This document shows, one piece after another, positions 9,706 to 19,266 of a stretch of 29,986 nucleotides of DNA. This DNA comes from Zygnema cylindricum (lineage: Eukaryota; Streptophyta; Zygnematophyceae; Zygnematales; Zygnemataceae), in assembly GCA_037447655.1 (NCBI GenBank), contig JBBHKE010003135.1, positions 64,001-93,986 of the forward strand. The letters run 5' to 3'. How positions within the stretch are numbered: the stretch's first letter is position 1; each line of letters starts with the position of its first letter. The notes under the pieces were generated by a model. The model was given only the letters and a program-made list of their open reading frames with translations. It was not told the origin of the DNA and searched no databases. The position numbers and the translations under genes were made by a program.

Positions 9706-10591
9706 TGAAATTTTGTGGTCTCGATTGACCCACAGAATGAGCAGCCTATGGAAAGCCTATAGGATAATATTTTCCCCTTCTACTTTCCCACTGAATAAGT
9801 TCCACCCAGGCACACAAATATTTTGACCACTCTCTTCCCATTAAAGACAAGACCCCCTTGAGTGAAACGCAAAAATAATCACTGAATTTGCTCCCCTGAG
9901 CAGTAAGTTATGGCTGGTCAAAGATGACCTTTATAGTTACAAGTTCTCTTATAGAGAGGTATCTAAATATCACTAAGTCTTGGTCTGCTACTTACGACTA
10001 CCTACTACTAAACCCTAGTCCAATAGGAACACTATATAGTACATTAAGGTACAATGGGAGATGTACTTATTATACGACCATTGTACGACATGGTCTACAA
10101 AGTGACACTTGTCAAATCAAGAGCCATGGTTCATCCTCCCATCTTCTCCGGTATGAAATAATATGGCGCCACGTGGCACCGCATGACGCTATCTCCAAAT
10201 GACGCCAAAGGCTCACTTCGCGTGGCGGCTACAATGCCGACCGTTTGATCAAAACATACTTTACACGGTTCAGATTCGCGTACATGCATGAATTGCTCCT
10301 TTTCGTTAGTCTGCTTTTAATTAGCTGTTGCGTTAATGTTTATATATCTTTGAAACCCGTCACGTGTATCGGTTCGACAACGCCCTAGTGGAAAAGGCTT
10401 ACGTCTACATACTTGTTCACAGACCCAGGTTCAAATCTAGACTTAGGCAACATTTTAGTAAAATATCCTCTACTTCAAAATCTGTCACTTTCTAAATATG
10501 GCGGCAGCTATGGCGTGCCTTTGATCCTCACTCTCTTTTTTTAAAGTAAAACTAAAATAGAGAAGTGAACTATTAATTACCTCTTTTAACA
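9706..10591 (-). repeat. Copia 3' LTR
   Basis: It starts TGAAATTTT and ends TTTTAACA in plus orientation. It aligns throughout with 16607-17493. It contains ACTATATAGT (10031-10040), the likely TATA box, and a tRNA-like segment at about 10382-10450 on the plus strand (antisense to the element) with CCTAGTGG and GGTTCAAAT boxes. Confidence 0.92.
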
Positions 10592-10603
10592 CTCCCCTTA
10601 ATT
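10592..10603 (-). promoter_or_regulatory. Copia polypurine tract
   Basis: The minus strand reads AATTAAGGGGAG directly before the 3' LTR start TGTTAAAAG. It is the plus-strand primer site, only one base from the pol stop codon (10605-10607). Confidence 0.8.
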
Positions 10604-10604
10604 C

Positions 10605-12294
10605 CTAGTCACTTTTCAATTTTAATCCACACTTTTCTCTGCAATAAATCAACTTAGGGGAAGGCACTGGTTTTGACATCATGTCTGCAATCATTTCTCT
10701 ATCAGTTTTATGAACCAGTTTAATAATTTTGTTTTCAACCTTCTCTTTGACAAAGCTTTGTCTAATATCCATATGCTTAGCTTTGAAGTGATGTTTCGGA
10801 TTAGCTGCAATAGAGATAGCAGCTTGATTATCACAAAAAACATTTTGATCCAGACTTCTTGAAGCCAAGTTCTTCAAGAAGAGATTTAACCCACATTAAT
10901 TCTTCGGTGGCAGTACAGGAAGCTATGTATTCAGCCTCCATAGTGGACTGAGCAACTACTTTTTGTTGCTTGTTACTCCAACAACCTGCACCGGATCCAA
11001 TTTGCAACACATATCCAGTCGTACACCTCCTTAAAGGCACATCTCTATAACTGGGATCATCCAAGTGGTGATGCCAGTGTGCTCCCCTCCCAAATGCAAC
11101 CGTAATTCCCTTGTCCCCACCAAATACCTCATCACCCTTTTGGCTGCCTCCCAGTCTCTCTTTCTTGGCTCATTTAGACTTCTACTAAGGACACCTACAG
11201 CTGTAGCTATATCTAGACGGGTACAATTCATAAAATAAATTAAACTGCCTACAATTTGCCGATAAGGGATATTTTCCATAAATTTTCTTTCCATCTCATC
11301 CATCTCATCATCAATGATCAATATTCTCCTCTCTTCACTCCCCTCAAACACTTTCTTCAAATCCATAGGAGTAGTACATCCGTTTGCTTTTTCCATCTGA
11401 AATCTTTCTTGCATATTACCGATTGCTTCTTTTTGAGTGAGTCTAATAATTCCATTCCCTCTATCTCTCTCCATCTGCATTCCCAAAATGTACTTTGCTT
11501 CGCCGAGATCTTTTATATCAAAACTGCTTCTAAGATCCCGTTTTAGTTTGTTAATTTTATCTAAGGACTTGCTTAAGACCAACAAATCATCCACATAAAA
11601 AGCAATAAATATCACTCCACTCTCATCCTCAAATAAATATATAGAGTGATCTGAACTAATTCTGATATACCTCAAACCTGTCAGAAATTCGTCTAGTTTT
11701 ATGTTTCACTATCGCGGGGCTTGCTTAAGCCCAGAGAGTGATTTCATCAGTTTGCAAACTTTATTTTCTTCCCCACTTTCCACGAATCCTTATTGTTGCC
11801 TCATGTAAATTTCTTCTTTCTAACTCTCCGTGCAAAAAGGCCATTTTAATATCCATATGGTGGATTTCCATATCCTCCGCTGCGGCTATACTTAAAAGGA
11901 TTCTAATAGAAGGAAATTTGACTACAGGTGCAAAGGTTTCTTCGTAGTCTATCCCCTCTTTCTGAGTATAACCTTTTGCAACTAACCTAGCTTTGTACCT
12001 CTCAATGGTATTATCCGGGTTTAATTTAAGTTTAAAAACCCACTTACATCCAATCGGTTTTCGGTCCGGTGGACAATCTACCAGCTCCTATGTATTGGCT
12101 TCCATGATAGAGGCCATTTCTTCATTTATAGCTGTGATCCACCGGCTACTTTCTGGAGTGTTTATGGCCTCTAAGTATGTTTGAGGTTCATTCGGGTGAG
12201 ACATCTTTGTGAGTTGGTTATTTACTTGTCTTTCTTGAAGTCGTTTACTACTTCTTCTTCCCACTTCAAAATTGGAAGCCGGTATGGAAGGCAT
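10605..12294 (-). pseudogene. Copia reverse transcriptase and RNase H (broken)
   Basis: The RT begins near 12294 with EPQTYLEAINTPESSRWITAINEE, the usual start of Copia RT. 11700-12087 is damaged by stops. The palm is clear in 11675-11031: FYVDDLLVLSKS holds the catalytic Asp pair, followed by LGEAKYILGMQ, YRQIVGSLIYF and AVGVLSRSLNEP (thumb/connection). RNase H follows in two overlapping frames. TTGYVLQIGSGAGCWSNKQQ and STMEAEYIA are in 11064-10831, and FCDNQAAISIAANPKHHFKAKHMDI in 10877-10605. It copies RNA into cDNA and removes the RNA. A frameshift near 10850 and the stops upstream make it inactive. Confidence 0.88.
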
Positions 12295-13580
12295 CCATGG
12301 GTTTCGTTTAGGAAGATTTTCAGCTCCCTTTCTTCCAATTCCGGTGTCTCATCAAGTTCCTCATCGGTTTCCACTTCGTATTGTGGCGTTGCCTCGGATG
12401 TTGTCCTTTCCTCCTCCTTTGGTAGATCTGCAGATTTTTTTTTTTCTCCCTCTTCCTTCTCTTTATTTTCAAAGTCAAAGTCAAAAAACTGATCCGTTTC
12501 AAATCTGATTTTAACTTCCATATTATATTCGAATGGATCAATGGACTTCTCTTCATTCATCACCACTATGTGTTTTACCAAAATTATATCTTTTTTTTTC
12601 AAGTCATACACTCGGTATCCATTTGTGCTCTTATCATATCCTACAAGATATCATGGCTTCCCTCTCCCCTTTAACTTCTATTTAGTCTTATCGGAATCCA
12701 AACTGTAGACTTCACTTCCGAACACTCTCAAACTAGACAAATCAGGCTTTTTTCCTGTCCACCTCTCCTTATTTGTTGAAGTTAGGACTCTATTTTTGAT
12801 GAAATTAGCATAGTTGATAGACTCCGCCCAAAATTGCAACCCTATCTTCTTATCAGTTAACACACTTCTAGACATATCTCCCAAAGTTCTATTCACTCTT
12901 TCTGCTACTCCATTTTGTTCCGGATTATAGGGAACAGTTTTCTCATGATGAATTCCTTCTTCTTTAAGATATTCTTCAAATTCCCTTGAGGTGTATTCTT
13001 TCCCATTATCACTTCTTATCTCTTTTATTGAGGTTTCGTGTAGTTTTTCACTCCATGCTTTATACTCTTTGAAACATCTCAATACCTCTGACTTATGTCT
13101 GAGAAAGTATACCTTCGTGTATCTAGACCAATCATCTGTGGTAGTTAACATCCACCTCTTCCCCCCATGTGAAGCATATCTAGCAGGTCCCCAAACATCG
13201 GTGTGAATTAGATCCAATACTTTCTCTCTCCTAAATGTGGTTGCCTTTGGAAATGGAAGTCTATGAATCTTCCCTTGGGCACATCCACTACAATCATCAA
13301 AGGTCTCATCATCCTCAAAAGTAATACCCTCCAATATTCCCTTTTTCTTCATTTTCTTTAATCTATCTAGATGCACATGCCCCAACCTTTTATGCCAAAG
13401 CATCATCTCACTTGCACACGAGTAGAGAACACTCTTTAAATTGTAAAGAACAATTCTGAACATTCCCTGACTGCCCTTCTCAGCTATGAAATAAACCTTA
13501 TTATCAAAGTTTGTTGTGAAGATTCCTTTCCTTGTTCCTGTTTCAAACTCCTTTTCATCTAAGACAACTGTTGAGACCAA
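12295..13580 (-). pseudogene. Copia integrase (300-codon open frame) and linker to RT
   Basis: The frame 13580-12678 is open for 300 codons. It holds the pre-integrase zinc region (MLWHKRLGHVHLDRL, CSGCAQGKIHRLPF), the core with catalytic residues in HTDVWGP (Asp), IRSDNGKEY (Asp) and NGVAERVNRT (Glu), and the RVFGSEVYSLD end. All catalytic residues are present. Downstream, 12611-12222 encodes a Glu/Lys-rich linker typical of the Copia INT-RT joint, in a different frame. Its N-terminal part lies in duplication unit A, which starts at 12915. The integrase inserts cDNA into chromosomal DNA. Confidence 0.88.
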
Positions 13581-14520
13581 GGTCTTACTAAGCTATGGAA
13601 TGTAAAGAACCTCTGAGAGTGTTACAATTGAGACATTTCCATCAACTAGAACCTTCAAGTAAACAGTTCCAACAAGACTTGTGGTTTCTACTCTACCATC
13701 TCCGTACTATATCTCAACTGTTGGAATCTTTCTCAGTTTAGTGAACCACCTTTTATCTTTGAACATATGCATTGAGGCCCCTGAGTCTATGATCCACCCA
13801 TCTTCAGGTGGATCCCTCTTACCTCGGAAAGCACACTTTTGTCTCCGTGGAATGTCAACATGCTTTTCAGTGTTTTTCGGATTAAGAAGAAGCTCCTCAA
13901 GCTCCTCCACCTGTTCGGTTTCTTCGTTCTCTTGCTCATCATGAACTTGAGTTAGGAAAGCATTTTTCTTTCCTCCATTTCTTGAGGTCCCTTGCCCATC
14001 TTTTAGTCGAAGATCTGCAAGTTTGCCACAATCTGCCATATAGTGTCCCGGTTTCTTGCAGAAGTGACATAATCCTCCTCAAGAAGTTCCTCTCCCCTGT
14101 ATATTAAATTTGCCACCTCCTTGTCCTCTTCCTCCAAAGATTTGATAAGGATCTTCCTCTCTCTCCTCATCACGCTTCCGCCAATCAGCTACTGTAGACA
14201 ATGCTTGAACACTTGGATTCCCTCTCCTAAGCTCTATGGTGCTTTCTTTCACTAAAATCATTCCCACTGTGTCATCCCAATTCCAATTGCTATCTCCTAT
14301 TTCCTGCAATCGATTAATAATATTCTCATACTCTTTAAGTAGTTTCATCATTAATGTGTTCACTCTTTGTCTCTCAGACTATGAGTTACCTTCACTCTCT
14401 AACTCTCCAAATAATGCTCCTAAATAATTGTAATAATTATTCATGCTTCCTCCCTTATAAGTATCAGCTGCAATCTTTTTTTTTGCCAACTGTTGCTGTT
14501 GCAATGATCCACTCTTATTT
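12915..14520 (-). repeat. Tandem duplication unit A (gag-PR-INT part)
   Basis: TTGTTCC at 12915 recurs at 14521, an offset of 1606 bases. The unit matches 14521-16126 nearly collinearly with scattered differences. The outer end of unit B has TTGTT (16127-16131), so the breakpoints share TTGTT. Confidence 0.85.
13581..14520 (-). pseudogene. Copia protease and gag, unit A (broken)
   Basis: Gag (14363-14079) has LMMKLLKEYENIINRLQEIGDSNWNWDD and STIELRRGN. A nucleocapsid knuckle remnant at about 14080-14030 reads LCHFCKKPGHYMADC across two frames. The protease (14039-13707) has DGWIIDSGASMHMFKDK, in which the usual Cys after HM is Phe, and KIPTVEI. The frame then breaks before the integrase. This is the copy next to the intact integrase frame, so it would be the functional half if the frames were open. 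Confidence 0.8.
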
Positions 14521-16126
14521 TTGTTCCAGATTATAGGGAATAGTTTTCTCTTGATGAATTCCTTCTCTTTAAGATATTATTCAAATTCCCTTGAGGTGTA
14601 TTCTTTCCCATTATCACTTCTTATCTCTTTTATTGAGGTTTCGTGTAGTTTTTCACTCCATACTTTATACTCTTTGAAACATCTCAATACCTCTGACTTA
14701 TGTCTGAGAAAGTATACCTTCGTGTATCTAGACCAATCATCTGTGATAGTTAACATCCACCTCTTCCCCCCATGTGAAGCATATATCTAGCAGGTCCCCA
14801 AACATCGGTGTGAATTAGATCCAATACTTTCTCTCTCCTAAATGTGGTTGCCTTTGGAAATGGAAGTCTATAAATCTTCCCTTGGGCACATCCACTACAA
14901 TAATCAAAGGTCTCATCATCCTCAAAAGTAATACCCTCCACTATTCCCTTTTTCTTCATTTTCTTTAATCTATCTAGATGCACATGCCCCAACATTTTAT
15001 GCCAAAGCATCATCTCACTTGCACACGAGTAGAGAAAGCTCTTTTCATTGCAAAGAACAATTCTGAACATTCCTTGATTGCCCTTCTCAGCTATGAAGTA
15101 AATCTCATTATCAAAGTTTGTTGTGAAGATTCCTTTCCTAGTTCCTGTTTCTAACTCCTATTCATCTAGGACAGCTGTTGAGACTACGTTGTTGCTAAGC
15201 TGTGGAATGTAAAGAACGTCTGAGAGTGATATAATTGAGGCTTTTCCATCAACTAGAACCTTCAAGGCAACAGTTCTATGAAGACTTGTGGTTTCTACTG
15301 TACCATCTCCGTACTCTATCTCAAGTGTTGGGATCTTTCTCAGTTTAGTGAACCACCGCTTATCTTTGCACATATGCATTGAAGCCCCTGAGTCTATGAT
15401 CCACCCACCCTCGGGTGGATCCCTCTTACCTCCAAAAGCACACTTTTGTCTCCGTGGAATGTCGACATGCTTTTCAGTGTTTTTCGGATTAAGAAGAAGC
15501 TCCTCAAGCTCATCTTCTGGTTCAGTTTTTCCTTCCACTTCCTCATCATGAACTTGAGTCAAAAAAACCTTTTTCTTTCCTCCATCCCTTGAGGTTCTTT
15601 AACCATCTTTCAGTCGAAGATCTGCAAGTTTGACACAATCTGCCATAGAGTGTCCCGGTTTCTTGCAGAAGTGACATAATCCTCCTCGAGAAGTTCCTCT
15701 CCCCTGTCTATAAAATCTGCCACCTCATTGTCCTGTTCCACCAAAGTTTAGATAGGGATCTTTCCCTCTCTCCTCATCACGCTTCCGCCAATCAGCTCCT
15801 GCAGATAATGCTTGAACACTACGACTCCCTCTCCTAAGCTCTATGGTGCTTTGTTTCACTAAAATCATTCCCACTGTGTCATCCCAATTCCAATTGCTAT
15901 CTCCTATGTCCTGCAATCGGTTAATGATATTCTCATCTCTTCAGGTAGTTACATCATTAATGTGTTCACTCTTTGTCTCTCGGACCATGAGTTACCTGTA
16001 CTCTCTTACTCTCCAAATGATGCTCCTAAATCATTGCAGTATTTATTCCTACTTCCTCCTTTATAAGTATAAGATGCAATCTTATTTTCCACCAACTGTT
16101 GTTGTTGCAATGATCCACTCTTATAT
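14521..16126 (-). pseudogene. Copia gag-PR-INT(part), tandem unit B (broken)
   Basis: Same order as unit A: gag with DIGDSNWNWDD (15916-15725), a complete knuckle CHFCKKPGHSMADC at about 15690-15640, protease GGWIIDSGASMHMCKDK (15562-15158), pre-integrase LWHKMLGHVHLDRL and CSGCAQGKIYRLPF (15070-14750), then integrase up to about EYTS-EFE. There it runs straight into the gag of unit A (KSGSLQQQQL), at 14521. The catalytic Glu and the integrase C-terminus are lost from this copy. Frames are interrupted by several stops. Confidence 0.85.
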
Positions 16127-16606
16127 TTGTTAACTAGTGATATCGAAATATGAGATGAAGATTTGACATGCATAAGGGGAATGGCAATGTCCTTTGCTAC
16201 ACATTTAAAAATTAAGAGCTTAGCAACCTTGTCTATGTAGTTCCACTTTTCATACTCTGATCTTTCGATCTGAACCCTTGTCGCCGTTGTTGGTGGTGCT
16301 GATGCCGGTATCGCCTTCGGCAATGCTGTCACTTAAGTTGCAACTCCTCCCTTTTCTCCTTCCATGAAAATCTACTCTCCTTCCTCATCTTCATCATTGG
16401 TGATGGTTGCAACTGTTCTACTAACTGTAGAGGCGGAGGTGCCAGAAAAACGTGTCCCTCTAAACCTAGGTGGAGGTGGGCATCGAATTTGTCCAAACAC
16501 TATGCCCCATAGATGCTTCTCAAATATTTCTCCCTCCATCATCATTTTCCAATACAAAAATTATGATCCATCAAATATAGGCACCCTAAAGGGTGGGCCC
16601 ATAACC
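16127..16606 (-). pseudogene. Copia gag N-terminus and leader
   Basis: The frame from 16557 to 16372 (MYWKMMMEGEIFEKHLWG, then a Pro/Arg-rich piece ending in NDEDEEGE) and the one from 16332 to 16006 (RSEYEKWNYIDKVAKLLIFK, typical gag N-terminal helices) together give the start of gag. A stop lies between them near 16336. Only unit B is joined to this N-terminus. The leader 16558-16606 next to the LTR reads TTATGGGCCCACCCT on the minus strand, the place of the primer-binding site. A nearly equal sequence (TTATCGGCCCACCCT) sits beside the LTR of the right-hand Copia. It is not the usual initiator-Met tRNA site. Confidence 0.65.
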
Positions 16607-17493
16607 TGAAATTTTTTGGTCTCCATTGACCCACAGAATGAGCAGCCTATGTAAAACCTCTAGGATAATATTTTCCCCTCCCACTTTCCCACTGAATAAG
16701 TGCCGCCCAGGCACACAAATATTTTGACCACCCTCACCCCTCTGAGGACAAGACTCCCTTGAGTGAAACGCAAAAAGAATCTCTGAATTTGCTCCCCTGA
16801 GCACTAAGTTATGGTTGGTCAAAGATGACCTTTATAGTTACAAGCTCTCTTATAGAGAGGTACCTAAATATCACTAAGTATTGGTCTGCCTACTCACGAC
16901 TACCTACTACTAAACCCTAGTCCAATAGGAACACTATATAGTAGAAGAAGGTACAATAGGAGATGTACTTATTGTACGGCCATTGTACGACATAGTCTAC
17001 AAAGTAACACTTGTCAAATCAGGAGCCATGGTTCATCCTTCATCTTCTCCGGTATCAAATAATTTGGCGCCACGTGGCACCGCATGACGCTATCTCCAAA
17101 TGACGCCAAAATCTCACTTCGTGTGGCGGCTACAATGCCGACCGTTCGATCAAAACATATTTTACACGGTTCAAATTCGCGTACATGCATGAATTGCTCC
17201 TTTTCGATAGTGTGCTGTAAATTAGCTGTCGCGTTAATGTTTATATATCTTTGAAACCTGTCACGTCTATCGGGTCGACAACACCCTAGTGGATGAGGCT
17301 TACGTCTACATACTGGTTCACAAACCCAGGTTCAACTCTAGACTTAGGCAACACTTTAGTAAAATATCCTCTACTTCAAAATATGCCATTTTCTAAATAT
17401 GGCGGTAGCCATGGCGTGCCTTTGATCCCCACTCTCTCTCTTTAAAGTAAAACTAAAATAGAGAAGTGAACTATTAACTACCTCTTTTCAACA
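16607..17493 (-). repeat. Copia 5' LTR
   Basis: 887 bases, TGAAATTTT to TTTTCAACA in plus orientation; partner of 9706-10591. A TATA-like ACTATATAGT lies at 16933-16942, about 550 bases from the U3 end for minus-strand transcription. A tRNA-like segment is at about 17283-17350 on the plus strand. Confidence 0.92.
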
Positions 17494-17498
17494 GTTCT
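17494..17498. repeat. Target-site duplication of nested Copia (right)
   Basis: GTTCT, identical to 9701-9705. Joining across it restores the Gypsy reading LVF followed by SWSK. Confidence 0.9.
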
Positions 17499-18045
17499 CA
17501 TGGTCAAAAATAGATGTCGGTATTTAAAAAGGGACACCTTTCCGAATCGATTTGATCGACGAGATGGCTACTGTTTGGTAGAAGCAATATTCTCTCAGTT
17601 TCAAGGAAAAGCAATTCATCACGGCTAAAGTCCAAGCTTTGGTTGAAGCCGGATTGGTTCAGGAAAGTACGGGACTTCATGGGTTCGTTTCCCCAACAAT
17701 TCTCCCTCCCAAGAAGGACTCGTCCGGGATGACTGTATATTTCAGGATGTGTGGAGATCATCGCATACTGAACACAACCACCATCTCTGATCGATATCTG
17801 ATGCCGACCCTGTAATATATATTTGACTCCTTTGCTGGCGTCACTATCTACTCCACTCTGGACATGAAGAATTGTTTCCACGAGATTTCCATGGAGCCGA
17901 AGCACCGGGAGAGAACCGCATTTTGGGCCGGTTCAAGACTTTATGAATGGATTTATATGCCATTCGGGCTCAAGAATGCATTGGCCAAATTCCAACGGGC
18001 AATGGACAAAGCGCTTCGAGGAATTGATTTTGCCCGGTGCTATAT
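17499..18045 (+). pseudogene. Gypsy reverse transcriptase, 5' half, copy 1
   Basis: Resumes after the Copia with SWSKIDVG, KGTPFRIDLIDE and KQYSLSFKEKQF, then EAGLVQES, SPTILPPKKDSSG (RT fingers), MCGDHRILN, a stop at 17813 (TAA), STLDMKNCFHEI (first catalytic Asp region), ERTAFW and YEWIYMPFGLKNALAKFQRAMD (17945-18008). It ends at FARCYI, one codon before the catalytic DD, where the 1.0-kb insertion begins. From 17627 it is duplicated at 20809. In this copy the rest of RT does not follow. Confidence 0.88.
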
Positions 18046-19049
18046 TGTATTGTTTTGGAAACCTTCAGTCCTCTCTATATCTCGTTGCTATAATGCCATG
18101 CTGCGCTAAGTCTAACATCGCAACTGGAAACCTGTAATCCTCTCTATACTTCGTTGCTATGCTGCCATGCTGCGCTGCTCTAATGTCGCAGCTGCGCTGG
18201 TAGAACACCGCAGTCATAGCAGCTTGAGTAAACAGCTGCGCTGCTCTAAACATTATAGCTGCGCTGGTAGAGCACCGCAGCCATAGCAGTTCCTATGAAA
18301 GCTAAACTGTCGTGGGCAGGATTTAGTGTTTATGTAACTCCAAAAGGAGTACACAGACTTAGTACACCTCAGGCACACGTGTCGGTATGTGGGGGTAGTC
18401 AAGGCTGGTTGATTTGGACGACGAAGTACGCAATCATTTGGGGACTCGATTTACACGTGGAGGTTCATCTTCAGTGGGAACGAATGCGTGAACGGCGGAC
18501 GGAGTTCGCCGTTATTTTTGAAAGTGAAATATTGAAGTGCGCCGTCATTTCGGTGAACGAACTTTTGTTGCACACTTTGTCGGCAGCTAGAGTTAAAGAT
18601 TGATCTAAATAGTTTGTAGGGCAGACGGCGAAGGTTTCGTTTAGTAAAGATTTATTATACCCGTAGACCACAGTAATTGTGGTACGGTTTAGATCAGCTG
18701 TAGGCTCACTTGTATATGTAGGACTTAGAATATTTTGGAAGTTAGGATTTTCTTTGTATGAAAAACTGCAAAGCAGTTTTTGGGTTTTAAAATTATAAGA
18801 TCATTGTGATCTTTTGGTAGAATTGTGGGAAATTCTGCATGTGTTTTCTTTGGTGTATTTCCTTCTTTGTGGCAAATTTGTAGACCTAGTGTGTGTCTGA
18901 TTTGCTTGGAGCTTAATTGTGAAGTTGGTCATTTGTGGGCATTTGTGAGAGTTTCCTCTTTGTACTTTGATTATGATTATGGCAACTGCTGTTGCTGCTG
19001 CTGCTGCTTCTTCTTCTTCTTCAGGGGCACCAGCTGCCTCAAATCCACA
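17627..19049 (+). repeat. Direct repeat copy 1 (RT half plus 1-kb insertion)
   Basis: Matches 20809-22230 at an offset of 3182 bases. From 17627 to 18253 I find no difference. From 18254 on, differences appear about every ten bases. The repeat ends within a base or so of the end of the insertion. Confidence 0.88.
18046..19049 (+). mobile_element. Unclassified 1.0-kb insertion in RT, copy 1
   Basis: Starts TGTATTGTTTTGG and ends CCACA. It holds two imperfect tandem repeats of about 65 bases (18055-18190, with TCCTCTCTATA and TCGTTGCTAT), then GC-rich short repeats with GCTGCGCTGGTAGA (18190-18290). It also has small hairpins (AAAACTGCAAAGCAGTTTT near 18765; AAGATCATTGTGATCTT near 18800) and a CTG/CTT microsatellite near 18985-19020. 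No reading frame of note. It could be a solo LTR (TG...CA ends) or a non-autonomous DNA element. Confidence 0.6.
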
Positions 19050-19165
19050 GAGACTGCTTCCTCGGGCACCGGGGACTCTTCCTCTTGGGCCACTCCTCCC
19101 TGCCTCTCCCTCTCTTCCTGATTGACACCTGTAAGGTCCCGATCCTGATTATCCCCTCCACCCAT
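19050..19165 (-). pseudogene. Start of gag from second Gypsy copy
   Basis: MGGGDNQDRD begins at 19165, in the place and with the same MGG start as the gag at 3250. It is charged and ends near EEAVS, resembling the SEEAVP of the first copy. Truncated at 19050 by the junction; the following Lys/Gln run is an antisense reading of the CTT/CTG microsatellite and not part of it. Confidence 0.55.
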
Positions 19166-19250
19166 GTGTGACCTGAAAAGAGGATCTAAATCTCTCTATA
19201 AAAGTACACTACCCTCACCATCTATCCTCTTTAACTCAAAAGAGGACAGT

Positions 19251-19266
19251 GGCTCTTTCAGTACTG
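19251..19266 (-). promoter_or_regulatory. Putative self-primer binding site of second Gypsy copy
   Basis: Minus strand CAGTACTGAAAGAGCC directly follows the LTR end AAGCA (19267). It pairs perfectly over 15 bases with the LTR segment at 19826-19840. Relative to the first copy it reads GAAAGAGC instead of GAAAAGC, and its LTR partner differs in the matching way. Confidence 0.65.

Larger units (their letters stand above)
9706..17493 (-). mobile_element. Complete Ty1/Copia retrotransposon nested in Gypsy RT
   Basis: Two LTRs of 886 and 887 bases (9706-10591 and 16607-17493) with TG...CA ends on both strands are flanked by the 5-bp duplication GTTCT. In minus-strand order: 5' LTR (right), gag, protease, integrase, RT, RNase H, polypurine tract, 3' LTR (left). 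The internal part holds a 1606-base tandem duplication (units 12915-14520 and 14521-16126), so gag-PR-INT(part) occurs twice. The LTRs agree at roughly nine in ten positions by eye, so it is not recent. Stops and frameshifts are scattered, but one 300-codon integrase frame is still open. Confidence 0.93.

Noticed and set aside
10382-10450. A functional tRNA gene
   Set aside because: Only A- and B-box-like blocks remain; the acceptor and anticodon stems do not fold and the T stem is mismatched.
11256-11546. Plus-strand frames over the nested Copia (also 12181-12508, 13681-13944, 15288-15551)
   Set aside because: Antisense of Copia RT, linker and protease; Ser/Phe-rich composition mirrors Lys/Glu-rich sense coding.
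17504-17905. Minus-strand open frame of 133 codons, repeated at 20650-21087
   Set aside because: It is the antisense of the duplicated Gypsy RT; its repetition follows from the duplication. Only the tail of the second one (20714-20808) is real, as PHD finger sequence.
18046-19049. Group or spliceosomal intron in RT
   Set aside because: GT start and a pyrimidine tract with CAG exist, but CAG is 26 bases before the point where RT resumes, and a short target duplication flanks copy 2. Kept as an alternative only.
18977-19165. Minus-strand protein ending in Lys and Gln runs, as a possible polyglutamine protein
   Set aside because: The first 38 codons are the gag start of the inverted element; the Lys/Gln runs are antisense readings of a CTT/CTG microsatellite beyond the junction at 19050.
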